Assembly (NCBI GenBank): GCA_030280995.1
Contig: JASXTE010000014.1
Span: 9,092,656-9,156,655 of the forward strand
From: Hemileia vastatrix
Lineage: Eukaryota > Basidiomycota > Pucciniomycetes > Pucciniales > Zaghouaniaceae
Direction of reading: 5' to 3'
Length of the DNA: 64,000 nucleotides
The notes below the pieces were generated by a model, which was not told the DNA's origin, did no database searches, and saw nothing but the letters and a program-made list of their open reading frames with translations. A program made the position numbers and the translations under genes. Of the stretch, positions 48,275 to 60,654 are shown piece by piece (position 1 is the first letter of the stretch; every line of letters begins with the position of its first letter).

Positions 48275-50640
48275 TGAATCACTATATATTTAATGCTACT
48301 AATGATATTGAAAAATTAAATACAGAAAATGATTCTGATATACATGTTAATAAAAAAAGTAAAAGACCAATAAGTAGTGATAGGTAAAAATGTGATTTTA
48401 TTGTACAGGTATAGTTTTAGTTTAGTGGTAGAATGATATATTTACACACATGTCTATAAAAACTTTTTAAGAAGCTGATGATTATTTATAATCTGGTGAA
48501 CAACCTAAAACAATAAAAGTATAAAAAAAAATGGATGTAAAAATTGAAAAAACATATTACAATAAAAAATTATCATTGCTACAAGTAAAATAAAATATAA
48601 TAAAATATAATATAAGAAACAAAATATAGCTTTGTAACTTGCTTAATTATTGCAAATGGAAACTAAAAATAAACAATATCTTACAAATCCTTCCTAAAAG
48701 ATCATATGCAACAATATAAATAGATCTGTACTATTAATATTGTTTTTAAAAATATTAAAAATTTGGTAATTTTTGAAATAAGTTTTTTCTTATTAATAAC
48801 TAAAGTAAAACCTTGTATTATTCTATTCTTATTTAAGTAAAAATAAAAAAAAATTAATGGACAATTAAATATTAATTTTTTTCATTGAGTCACTCATTAT
48901 TCATTTTCATATCTAACTAGAATTAATTTAGTGGCATTATTCAATTTTAAATTTACTGAAATTTGTACACTACTGTGACTTATGATTTTTTTTTGATAAA
49001 TTGAATATTTTTCATCACATAATTATATTTTAGTAAAGCATATAACTTTAAAAGTAGAAGTGAAATAATCAATAAAAGGAAATGAGATATCTTGATAATG
49101 AAGAATATATCAATCGATTTAGATCTCCAATAAAAATTAATTCTAATTTTTAAATTTACCTTGTAGAAGAGGAATATATAATTAATATGAATTTCAATTT
49201 CATTGTATATCTTGACTTAGCCTTCATCATCTATCTTTAATTAAGGTGCAGAATTCCAAAATCTGAATTATATGATGATATTTCTATATATCTAATTGAA
49301 TTTTTTTTTTGAATTCATAAAACCAAGTATGTAAAATAGAAACTACTACATCATTTTTAAGTGAATTTTATTATATTATAATAAAATATTAATAATTATA
49401 AAAGGGATTTTACTTTTGTCAGAGAGTGGACCTCAATATATTTTAAGATAAATATAACACAATCAAATTGAAGTTTATTTTAAAGTGTTTGAATATTTAT
49501 CCATTGAATTAATTTTAAGAGTTGTGGAAGAATATTTATTTTTTCCTGGAGTTGAATGAATCTTAAAAACCAAAAAAAATATTGTAGATACATTTTTATT
49601 GAACTTGATCTATTAAGGTAGATGTAAGTAGAATTTGATTCATATGATATTTTAGAAGAAAAATAACATTTCAATAACTTATTATTGACATTTAAGGATG
49701 ACCAAGAAGTATGGCAATCTAAAAAGGGTTTGTTTTAATATTTATAGAAATAATATTTTTAAATTCTTAATAAGGAGTACCCTAGTTGCTTTTTTTTTTT
49801 TTTTGCTTTCATAGAAAGAATTAAATATCTTTTTTACCAAATTATTGAACAAAATTTGATATCTATACATGAATCTGTAAGTGTAAAAAATAATCAATAT
49901 AAAATATGAATCAAAATACAGCAAGCTAAATTATAGATCATCGAAATGTAGAGTAAATATTGTTTTTCAAAACAATTGACACTGATAAAAAGATATTTTT
50001 TAAATTTAACTAGTTTTTCAAAGACACTTTAATATGATTTCATACAAATATGATGGCTTCTCATTATTTAAAAGTCTAGATATTATTTTATCATGGTAAA
50101 TATATATGTTACTATTATTAAATGAATTGAATATTATTTCCAGGAGTTTTTCATAGAGAATACTAAGTATAATTAAGATAAATATGCACCTAGAAATTAT
50201 AGAAATTAGATTAAGAAAAGTCTACTTAAGAAAAAGCTTTGATGAATTGTGAGCAAAAATTCATTACACTTAATATTTTTGACTTTTTAACATGCTGAAA
50301 AGAATTGATAGAAAACTGTTTCATTTTTTTGTAATAATTATCTTAAAATTTGCGACAAATGCTAAGATGTATTGCCATCTTAAAGAAATATATAGTGTTA
50401 TGAGAAAAATGACTTATAATGTATTCTTAATTTTTCTTCAAATTTTTGATCCATCATGATTTTGAGTTATGATTATTGCAATAATATTTACTGAATAGCA
50501 AAAAGGTGTAAGAAATTTATACAATAATATTTATTGATAGTTTAAGCATCTTTATTCAGATTCAGTAATAAATCTCACATAAATAAATAATTTGAGTTAC
50601 ACAAAAAAATGTAGCAATAGGATAAAGTATATATTTACAT
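48275..50640. other. Long AT-rich stretch without recognisable gene
   Basis: Only short fortuitous open frames and homopolymer runs seen. A D-arm-like string at about 48411-48440 lacks the rest of a tRNA. Confidence 0.35.
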
Positions 50641-50658
50641 GAAGTAGGATTATGTATT

Positions 50659-53037
50659 AATTACGTCAACAATAGAGAAAAATGAAGAATTCGGCTTAAT
50701 AAGATTCCAATAATCAAGAAAATTAGCTGCCATTGCTTTAGCAATATGGCTCATGGTGGGAGTATTAAAATTAAGTGGCAAAGGCCCAGAATTATCTATT
50801 AAGGGTTTGATAATATTAAAGATATAAAAATTAAGGTTTTTCCAGATTTTTTCACCGCCCAGATTATTATTATCACAGTATTTTCTAAGGAGGACGAGTT
50901 GTGTTATGAGTTCTAAGCAGTCTGAAGCTGACACAAGCCGGTGGTCCTGTGAGGAAAGAAATAATCCACTAACACCATCAACCAAGTAAAAAGTAAATGA
51001 TTGATATTTATGGTGTGCATATTCTTGATTCATCTTCTGAATAGAATCATTATGAGACTCATCAAATTGCTGCATATCTGTTGTTTTCTTTTTATTCCTC
51101 AAACATTGTCATTTCTTGCTTTCAGCTTGAGTTACATTTGCAGCAGCCTCTCTAGATTTTAAAATAATTATTGAAATTATGACATCAATTATTATGTTTC
51201 TAAATTGGAATAGGGGAGTGATTGAAAAATTTGCAGCAATTAACTGTGATGTTGGGCTGTCAAATGTATTGGGAACTTTGCTTTTCAGATGTGTAAGGCG
51301 GGCTAGAATATGTAGGGCACGTTCAATAGGACAATCTGGATTGAAGTTGGATTCCTCAGCAGGAAGGGTAAACTCTTGAGGAGCAAGATAAAGAGATGAT
51401 GCAACGAGGGATGCCCAAAAAGAACGCTGGTGAACACTTGGGGTAACTAGTCTTGATAGGATGTGTATCATCGATGATTCAGGGTGATCAGTCTTCTTAA
51501 ACGTAGAATTATTATTTGAGTTTGGTTCTTCAGAGTTACAAAAATTTTCCAAATTTTCAAAGTTCAAATTATTGACCACCCAGATCTGCGAAGTGTCAAC
51601 ATTAAGAAAATCCAAAGCTAAAAAAATAACAAAACAATTAGTTATCATAAATTAAATTATCCAACTTCAAGTAAGTGATACATACAGAGTTCATTAATTT
51701 TTGTAAGAATTTTGTCATGAGCAGATTTCATCCATAGAAAATTGAATTTGTGCAAAATTTCTTGTGGCTTTTCAAGAGAAGCAGACAAATAGATTTCAAA
51801 TAACTGATTGATTTCTGGCCATGCCCTAAGTACCTTTTGACCATTGATTCTACCTTCAAAAAATCAATGAATTTCAGCTATTTGCTTCTGTAATTTTGAG
51901 TTTCCAATCATTGTTGGAGTTTAAGGAAGGGAGTTATTAGAAATTTTTATTGATGATGATAGAGACCGTAGGATTTGGGGAATTTCAATTTTAGATTTTA
52001 AAGATACGGAAACTATAAGCTGTTTCTTTGAACTTGAAGTATTTTTTTGTGGCTGGCTAGGTGGATCAATTTTTTCATTTGGTGTTCTCTCAACCTCATC
52101 AGCAGAAGTAGCTTCATCATCTTTTTGAGTTAGAGAAGCTTCATATTTTGAAACTTCATCTTCATTAGAGCAAGATTTGCTATTAGTTGACTCTTTGGAG
52201 TGATTGTCATTTTTAGAGCTGGATTAAAAGATAAGAAAAAGACAAGAAATAATAAATAAGAAAGTAAACAATTTGGAGATAGCTTTAAACACTAATATAA
52301 AATTGATTGCTATATTACTCATGAAAGAAATGACATACCCTTTCAACACATTTTGGCTAGTTTGTTTAGATTTTTGAGATGCTGAGTAAGAGGAATCCTT
52401 GGAAGGAGGAGTTTCAGTAGCACTGAAAAAACTAGAGCCCCTAGAAAGTCTCATTCTTTTTGAACGTCGAAAAATAGTCTTATCTCCCCCTCAAGATGTT
52501 GATGTATAGCCTTCAGCGTCAGGTATTTCATTATTGTCATCATCTTTGATGATAATGACATCATCAGGAGGAATGATCCCTTTTTCATAAGCTGAATTTG
52601 AATAAGTTTTAAAGAAAAAGTGTTGATAATTTATTGTTCTGAGTTTAAAGAATTTAATATAAAATAATTACTTACATTTTTCTAGGTCATCAATGTATTC
52701 AAGTACATTGTTGTAGGCATTCGAAATATAAGATGGCAAAGGCTTCTCGCTAAGAGTTGACAGTAGTTCTTCAGTTTTGCCTTTAGCAAACTCAAGTATC
52801 TTGCCATATTCAGTCCTTTCATTGGAAAGAGAAGGGGTGTTTGGAGACATGCCTAGAGGTAGTTGTTTCTTGAGTTTGAAGGATTCGAATCGAGAATGCT
52901 GATGAGATTTTGTCAAATAACTACTTGGTGTTAATATATCAAATATATTAATGGAAAAGAAAAGTTAGTCTAAGAAGATATAAGAGATAAAGCAATAGAT
53001 CTTACATAAAGGAGGTGTCTGTTTATCACGAGGCATT
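50659..53037 (-). pseudogene. Unrecognised multi-exon locus X1, Ser/Lys-rich N-terminus, broken
   Basis: Begins near ATG 53037 (MPRDKQTPPL). Exonic segments are joined by plausible introns at 52592-52675 (GTAAGT...TTCAG, 84 nt), 52219-52338 (GTATGT...CCAG, 120 nt) and 51618-51685 (GTATGT...TTTAG, 68 nt). The N-terminal half is charged and Ser-rich with basic clusters (RRSKRMR), as in nuclear proteins. The C-terminal half is mixed helical (HILSRLVTPSVHQRSFWASL, LYLAPQEFTLPAEES, YCDNNNLGG). At least two in-frame stops (TGA near 52492, TAA near 51919) and a break near 51105 indicate decay. I do not recognise the family. It may be an accessory gene of the neighbouring DNA transposon or a host gene. 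Confidence 0.45.
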
Positions 53038-54335
53038 TTAATGACTTATTACTTGAAAAAAATGAAAAATTCTTATATCAAGGTAATAAAGAGATAAAAA
53101 ATATATATTGCTATTTGTATTTTCAAGCTTTACTAACACAGATAAATGTGATAACCAAAATATAATAGTAGTAAAATTGAGAGAAATAAACGAATTGAGA
53201 AATGTGGTACTAAACAAGAGGGTTTATATATTACCAGAAGCAGGTTTTTGATAGGGGTTCTTTTACAATGGCATCAAGCTAGCGAGCATATTGTTAAATA
53301 GTCAGATGATAATAATGGGGTTAATAGTAAAAGGGAAGTAACTAGACATAAACATTGGGGGCTTAAAAGGATGACAAACAAAGAAAATTTCCAATTTACA
53401 ATTTGATAATCGCAAAGGGTAAATAGTTGAGAATATAAGTTAAACTAATTTAAATATTTAAATTAATTTGTAAATATCAACATCATGCAATATGACAAAG
53501 GGATCTATTATTGGAAATTTCAGCATCTTTATGTGTTATAAAAAATAGGGGACAAAAACAAAGGAAAAAGATAATTTAAAAAAAGGGGATAAAAAAAGAT
53601 AACACTAAATAGTATTATATAAAATTATTAAAAAAAATTAATTTATTCTATGATAGGAGCTCGTTTGGGCTGCGCTGACACCCCGTGGCACAAACCTAGT
53701 CTAAACTTAGTTAAAGTTAAATTGATATAATAAATCAGAAATAGAAACACTTAAGAATCTTAGCATATGAATAAAGTATAAAATTATTTGAAATTATTGC
53801 CATATAAAATCCAATAACAAACTACCAAAGTCACAAATTTTTTAAAATATTTTACAGATTTGTACAAGGTTACGTACTGTAAACATCATTCAATAGTAAT
53901 TGATGAACACCTTCCACTGAGATAACTAAGTTGAAAAAGAAAATAGATAATGGATATATGTTTCTAACTTGAGCTATTATTGAATAGGAACGGTCAAAAA
54001 AAATATAGCAGGATTAATCAGGGTATTTTTTACATTGATGTAAAGCTTGGTTGATAAAATAGTAAAAACCTTTAAATCAGGAGTAAAAAAAAATCAAATC
54101 AAAGAGGAATATTAGAAATAGGTGTTATAAAAATTACAACCAATATTTTAGAAATATTGAGGGAAATAAATTACTGGTAATCGCAAAAAATATTGTACTC
54201 TTTTACCTTAAAATGGAAATATCAACTACTCATAATATACTCAAAACAACTACCAATAGCTAAAGGTTTCCCTCTTTACCAAAAGACCATGGTAAGGAAT
54301 ATGTAGACAATTAAATCCATCAAACTGTTTTGAGT
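53038..54335. other. Intergenic DNA left of palindrome array II
   Basis: No gene recognised. The array starts abruptly at 54336. Confidence 0.3.
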
Positions 54336-56423
54336 AAAGTGTCCAGCACAAGTTCGGCCGAACTTGTGCTGGACACTTTTATGAGGAAAACCTCACGTCT
54401 CTTAAAAAAAAATACACCTTACCAACTTCAAATTATAAAAGTGTCCAGCATAAGTTCTGCCAAACTTGTGCTAGACACTTTGGCCAAGACCAGTGACTAA
54501 AAATTGCAAGGAAAACCAAAAATAAATAGGCTATAAAAGGAAGTTAATTGATGGCATCAAATTTTTTTTTGGTAAAAGTGTCCAGCACAAGTTCAGCCAA
54601 ACTTGTGCTGGACACTTTTATGAGGAACACCTCACTTCTCTTAAAAAAACATGCACCTTACCAAATTCAAATTGGAAAAGTGTCCAGCACAAGTTTGGCC
54701 GAACTTATGCTGGACACTTTGGCCAAGACCAGTGACTAAAAATTGCAAGGAAAACCAAAAATCAATAGGCTATAAAAGGAAGTTAATTGATGGCATCAAT
54801 ATTTCTTTTGGTAAAAGTGTCCGGCACAAGTTCGGCGGAACTTATGCTGGACACTTTTCCAATTTTAAGTTGGTGAGGTGTATGTTTTTTTGAGAGAAGT
54901 GAGGTGTTCCTCATAAAAGTGTCCAGCACAAGTTTGGCCGAACTTTTGATGGACACTTTTACCAAAAAAAAAAATAGATTCCATTAAATATGTTCATGTT
55001 ATAGCCTAATTATTTTTAATTTCCTTGAAGTAATAAGTTACTGTCCATGACCAAATTGTCCAGCACAAGTTCGGCGGAACTTATGCTGGACACTTTTATA
55101 ATTTGAAGTTGGTAAGGTGCATTTTTTTAGGAGAAGTGAGGTTTTCCTTATAAAAGTGTCCAGCATAAGTTCGGCCAAACTTGTGCTGGACACTTTGGTC
55201 ATGGACAGTAACTTATTAATACAAGGAAATTAAAAAAAAATTAGGCTATAACATGAACATATTTGATGGCATCTATTTTTTTTTTGGTAAAAGTGTCCAG
55301 CACAAGTTTGGCCGAACTTGTGCTGGACACTTTTATGAGGAACACCTCACTTCTCTTAAAAAAAGTTACACCTCCCTAACTTCAAATTATAAAAGTGTCC
55401 AGCATAAGTTTGGCCGAACTTGTGCTGGACACTTTGGCCAAGAACAATGACTAAAAATTGCAAGGAAAACCAATAAAAATAGCCCATATAATGAAGATCA
55501 TTGATGCTATCTAATGTCTTTGGTAAAAGTGTCCAGCACAAGTTTGGCTGAACTTGTGCTGGACAAATTTATAAATAAAACCTCACTTCTCTTAAAAAAA
55601 CATGCACCTTACCAACTTTAAATTATAAAAGTGTCTGGCATAAGTTCGGCCAAAATTGTGCTGGACACTTTGGTCATGGACAGTAACTTATTACTTCAAA
55701 GAAATTAAAAAAAATTGGGCTATAACATGAACATATTTGATAGCATCATTTTTTTTTTTTTTGGTAAAAGTGTCCATCACAAGTTTGGCAGAACTTGTGC
55801 TGGACACTTTTATGAGGAACACCTCACTTCTCTTAAAAAAACATACACCTCACCAACTTCAAATTGGAAAAGAGTCCAGCATAATTTCGGCCAAACTTGT
55901 GCTGGACACTTTTACCAAAAAAAATATTGATGCCATCAATTAACTTCCTTTTATAGCCTATTGATTTTTGGTTTTCCTTGCAATTTTTAGTCACTGGTCT
56001 TGGCCAAAGTGTCCAGCATAAGTTCGGCCGAACTTGTGCTGGACACTTTGGTCATGGACAGCAACTTATTACTTCAAGGAAATTAAAAAAATTTAGGCTA
56101 TAAAATGAACATATTTGATGGCATCTATTTTTTTTTTTGGTAAAAGTGTCCATCACAAGTTTTGCCAAACTTGTGCTGGACACTTTTATGAGGAAGACCT
56201 CACTTCTCTTAAAAAAACATACACCTTACCCACTTCAAATTGGAAAAGTGTCCAGCATAAGTTTGTCCAAGCTTGTGCTGGACACTTTTACCAAAAAAAA
56301 ATTTGATTCCATCAATTAACTTCATTTTATAGCCTATTGATTTTTGGTTTTCCTTGTAATTTTTAGTAACTGGTCTTGGCCAAAGTGTCCAGCACAAGTT
56401 TGGCCGAACTTTTACTGGACACA
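54336..56423. repeat. Palindrome array II: 18 copies of a 44-nt palindrome with spacers in both orientations
   Basis: Unit starts: 54336, 54438, 54575, 54677, 54814, 54916, 55053, 55153, 55290, 55392, 55526, 55628, 55767, 55869, 56006, 56143, 56245, 56392 (last one cut short). The consensus left arm is AAAGTGTCCAGCACAAGTTC, then GG|CC, then the exact complement; the first copy is a perfect dyad without a loop. Steps alternate between about 102 and about 137 nt because spacers alternate short (A, 58 nt: TGAGGAAAACCTCACTTCTC...) and long (B: GGCCAAGACCAGTGAC...; C: GGTCATGGACAGTAAC...). Order and orientation: A+ B+ A+ B+ A- C- A- C+ A+ B+ A+ C+ A+ B- C+ A+ B-. Peptides predicted across it are repeat artefacts. 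Confidence 0.93.
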
Positions 56424-57150
56424 TAGCATAATACTTAAACTCTACTTATGTATGTTTATCAATTACATGTTATTAAATCCTCTTTTATTTTTTTAAGGCA
56501 TGAAAAACAAATATAAATTGATGATTTTTTGGTTTTTAATGATTAATAATTTTCAATTATTGTTGCAAAAAGTGAAGTTTAAAAAAAAAATTCTTAAGAT
56601 CCTTGTGTAAACAATTTTCCATTGTTTGAATGCTTTAATTTTTTGCATATATTTTGTTTATTAACTATGGTAATGGATTTTTGAGTGCCTTTAATGATCT
56701 TTCTTTTTTGGTGAGGGATGGTGTTCACTTTCATTTTTTTTTTCACATGTGCATTTTTATACTAATCATTGGTGGCGTTTAGCCAATAAAAAAGCAATTA
56801 TAATTATTGAAAAACAGGTATTTTAAATTTAAATTTAGATTCTAATTCTATTCTTGTTTTAGGCTTTAATTTGATCATGTTTTAAGTATCTGAGAACAGA
56901 TTCAATTTAATTTATTTTAAGTTCATATATTGTGCATAAAAAATTTCACATTTATTTAATCAAAACGTTTATCATGTCTTAAAGTTTTACAAAAATATAT
57001 ATCTGTTTTTCTAGCCTCAATAATTTTAAAATTGTTAATTCTTTTGCTCTCGTTTATCTTATACATCAATTGGAATTTTTTATAAGAAAGAATAATAATG
57101 TTATATTTAAAAAATGATTACTATCACTCTATATACATGTTTACCAGTGG
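56424..57150. other. Intergenic DNA right of palindrome array II
   Basis: AT-rich, no gene or structured repeat recognised. Confidence 0.3.
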
Positions 57151-57160
57151 GGTAAAAAAT

Positions 57161-58830
57161 TTAAGGTGCTGCTGCTCGATCTAGTGCTTCATTAACTTTG
57201 GCGAAATCTATATCTTCTTGAACGTCAAGTAACTCCCTCTCATTAACCGACAAATTTGCTAAATATCCAGGTGAATAGCAGTTTTTTGGCAGAAATTTGG
57301 GCACATTCAAGATACCATCTGTTGAAGCTGTCTTTTTAGTTGAGCAATCATAAAGTTTCTTCATTGAAGCCTTTTCAACATTTGAATGGGCCGTTATTTT
57401 AGTCAAGTTGTCCATTTTATCTAAAATCTCATCGAGTTTTGGATTTCTCCATCCAGGAACTACTCGTTTAGGATGATTCTCTTCTGGATTGGGTGGGGCT
57501 TCTTCTAAATCAGACATGAGACTTGTATCATGAATAAGTGCTACAAAGCCTGGCTGATCAAAGCACTTTTTTCTTGCAATGTCGTAGCGGTTTTTTGAAA
57601 TCTAAAATCAAATCAAATTAGTAATAGACTTTCTTTAGTTATTATGCTTTGAATAAATACCTTTGTTTGATAACGCTTTATCTGTGCTCTTGATCTCTTT
57701 TCCTTTCTACTTGCCTCAATCACCTCACAGTTTTGACCAGCCACCTTTCAAATCTCCTTTCCATTGTTGACCACCCATTTCTCGACAATGATTGGTGTAA
57801 ACCTGAGTTTTTCTGAATCAATATTTTTCAATGTTGAGAGCCACTTAGTACAATGTTCTGGTACTACACTCCCCATTACTTGATTCCATAGTGAATCAGA
57901 AAAATTTTGACAGTTCCAATCAAAAGCGAGTCGACGAAATCCTTTCTCTTGAAGCTCTCGTTCCAAATGCTGTTTTACAGAGATTGGTACAGAAGCTCCT
58001 CCCTTTAGTCCTTGGGGCTCAGGTGTTGAAATAAAAGCTGGTAGATGAATTTTGAAACGTAAGAATATAGCAGTATTTGTTAAAATAAATTGACGATAAG
58101 CAGCTGAAGTTGCCTGTGGTGCGTTTTGAACCTGTTTTAATGCTGTTTCAATTGTCAATAGCTTGTACTCATGCCAATTTTTCCAATCTGTAAGTTCTTC
58201 ATTTGTTGGGCCTATAGGAAACTCAGATACATTAATGGGTCCACCAAAACAGAACTTCAAAAAGTGATAGATATTTCGGTTAATAGAATCTGAGCTCTTG
58301 GTACATCACACCTCTTAACTATTCTTTTAACCATATGCAAGTTTCGGTCATTTTGAAGTGACTCAGCATCAAGTATTCTGCGCTGATCAGTAGCTCGAAT
58401 TATAAGAGAGGGATTAACTGCAAATTTTTGAAAATAAAAATTGGTAAACCTATTTTAAAACATAAAAGCATGTTGAAAAAGTTTACTCACCAGGTCCACT
58501 GGTACTGGCGGCTGGGTTAGTAGAAGTGGATCCCCCACCGCTTCCAAGAAACTGATTCAACAACATACTAGCCCAATCATTACCTACACTTTCTGCTTCC
58601 TGCTGAAAATTACCAGGTGCGTATCGACCATCTGTATTTGTGATATTAGAAGAGCAATCAGTTGATCAATTTTGGGGATCTGATGAAGACTGAGGAGGAG
58701 GTTAGGGTTTACCTGGATTTTCACTAGGTCTTTCATGGGGAGCAGGACCCGATGGAGGCATTCTAGGATTTTGAGGGGGAGGATTATTTTGCACTCCAAC
58801 ATTACTTTCTAATGGAGGATCAACCTGCAT
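57161..58830 (-). pseudogene. Unrecognised multi-exon locus X2, probable DNA-transposon accessory gene
   Basis: A Pro/Ser/Gly-rich start (MQVDPPLESNVGVQ at 58830) leads to GNDWASMLLNQFLGSGGGS and a GTGAGT donor near 58493. The next exons give RRILDAESLQNDRNLHMVK, a 170-codon segment (58260-57748: YRQFILTNTAIFLRFKIHLP, LERELQEKGFRRLAFDWNCQ) and, after a 59-nt intron (57602-57660), RYDIARKKCFDQPGFVALIH, SLMSDLEEAPPNPEE and VVPGWRNPKLDEILDKMDN. Stops at about 58705 and 58675 and after GKEI (57748) show decay. An acidic SD-x-E-E followed by W-R-N/S resembles accessory proteins I associate with fungal CACTA-like transposons. That link is weak and the function is unknown. Confidence 0.4.
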
Positions 58831-59240
58831 GGCATCACCAGTATTAGAAATTCTGTGCTTTATAAAAAAAAATTATTAACTTTCAGAATATAGACAAGAT
58901 AATATTAAAGAGAAATTAGTTATACATTTTAATTGTGAGTTTAATGAATAAAATATTCAAGCGAAAAAATTAGTGGAAAACTCAGTTTTATTGGCTTGAA
59001 AAATATGGTCCTTAGATTTTTTAACCCTGGTTCTGAACTATTTATAATATTTTTCAAGTATAGGTAGACTTTGTATAGTACATTGAATTCCTTTTAGTAG
59101 GAATTACATTTACTATAAAATGCCACTCATTAATAGCAGGGTTTCTAAACAGTAATGAATGCCCTTGTTATTGTTTTCTTAAATATTTAGGCAACATCTC
59201 AAAAAGTTTTATTTATTAATCTTGCATCTAGCTGTTCAAA
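58831..59240. other. Spacer between X2 and transposase
   Basis: No coding sequence recognised. Confidence 0.3.
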
Positions 59241-60654
59241 AGATCTATTACAAACTTTCCAAATCCTCCAAATTCTTAACAATCCTAAAAAATTTCAACC
59301 ATATTAACAAAAATAAAATGTCCATGTTGTTTAATTTTTTACTTACTAGTTTCTGAAGTCCAACAGCAGTGATAACATCGTACTTTATTCCAAACATTCC
59401 CCTTTGGTGCTGTAAAATGGCGGCATGTCCAATAATTGAATCTTGATTTATCACAATTTGTGTCGCTTTTTCTACTCTTACTAAACGACAATGCACTTGT
59501 GGAAACACCTCATAGGGATCCTTTTTTGTATCTTCTGGTATAAGCTCTTTAAATGGACTAATGATTAGATAGACTTTTTAATTATTGTCCTTTGAGCTAA
59601 AAAGCTGATCAATATGCCCAAACTGACTATCTTTTCCAAAGTAGAATTCAATGGTAGAATTCCCAGGATTCTGGTCATGAGTCATATAACACTTTCCATG
59701 GACCAATATGCTTGCTATATTTTCAACTACCCTGTCTCCTACTTTCTCTGATGGTAACAAAGCCTGTTTAGATGTCTCTTTTCTTAAGCGTGCCCTTACC
59801 CATTTTGTAAATAATGCCTCAGTTAAATGGAAATGTCTTTTTTTGTATTGTACTCAATTTTTTTAATATTAGATCCATACTGAGAATCATCTTCAGCTTC
59901 ACCTAGTTCCAATACCTTAGACTTCCGATGCCAGTGCTTGAGCATGGTCCGTGGTATTTCTTCTATGTTAAATAAAAATAAATTAGCTCATTTACATTTT
60001 TAAGCACACAATTACCAAACTAAATACCTGGATGATGATTGTTTTGAATTTCCGATAACATACCATTAAATCTTTCAGCAGCCCAAGTAGCCATACCTAC
60101 AGGTGGACCAAAACGTTTAATCATTTCTGGAAAATGTTGAGTGAAATGAAGAATTGGCTTAAAGTTGATATTTTTCAAACCTTCTTCCAAGCAGTTACGA
60201 TACTCCAATAGCAGTTATTTTAATTCATCAACCTCATTGGCAGACACATTTTTTAAAGTCAAAAAGTTGGTAATTGAACTTAAAGTGATGAGTTATTTGA
60301 GAAGATAATATTCTCTAGGTTTGTGGTCTGATGTCACGGATGTCTCGGCTGGATTTAATTTTTCTACCCAAAGAGGGATAAGTGACAAAGGAAAGTAAAC
60401 AGTATAAAGTACATGCCACTCCGCAGCTCTGAGGGAACCTGACTTTTTAGATCCTACTTGTTTTGGCACTCGTGAAATCCAGGAAGGCTTTTTTGTTTTC
60501 TCTATCACATTCCACACTGCCTTTAGCTCAGTGGCTGATAATTGTGGATTCCTAGTTCTTTCACTTTCTTTCTCTTTGCCCTTCTTTTTATCTTCCTTAC
60601 TTCTAATAGTCTCAACTGATGAATTAGATCTTTCACTTTCGGATATACTGATAC
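59241..60654 (-). pseudogene. C-terminal part of a CACTA/Plavaka-like transposase, split by E6
   Basis: Read leftwards from 60650: an acidic/Ser-Lys-rich linker, ATELKAVWNVIEKTKKPSWI, AAEWHVLYTVYFPLSLIPLW, then (about 60200) NFKPILHFTQHFPEMIKRFG with FGPPVGMATWAAERFNGMLS. This His-rich segment followed by FGP...ERFNG matches the DUF4218-like region of fungal En/Spm (CACTA, Plavaka) transposases. Further on come TKWVRARLRKE, YMTHDQNPGNSTIEFYFGKD with FGHIDQLF (59760-59590) and VFPQVHCRLVRVEKATQIVI with GMFGIKYDVI (59510-59390). In-frame TAA codons at about 60293 and 60216 and breaks between exons mean it is dead. The N-terminal catalytic part would lie beyond E6, outside the window. Confidence 0.6.

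Noticed and set aside
48411..48440. tRNA gene
   Set aside because: A D-arm-like TTTAGTTTAGTGGTAGAAT string is present but no anticodon or T-arm follows.
54336..56423. CRISPR array
   Set aside because: The regular palindromic units look CRISPR-like, but the spacers are three repeated sequences rather than unique ones, no cas genes are present, and the surroundings are eukaryotic.
54548..56424. Family of 60-80-aa small proteins encoded in array II
   Set aside because: Open frames on both strands simply read through the palindromes and spacers; none has its own start context or conserved boundaries.
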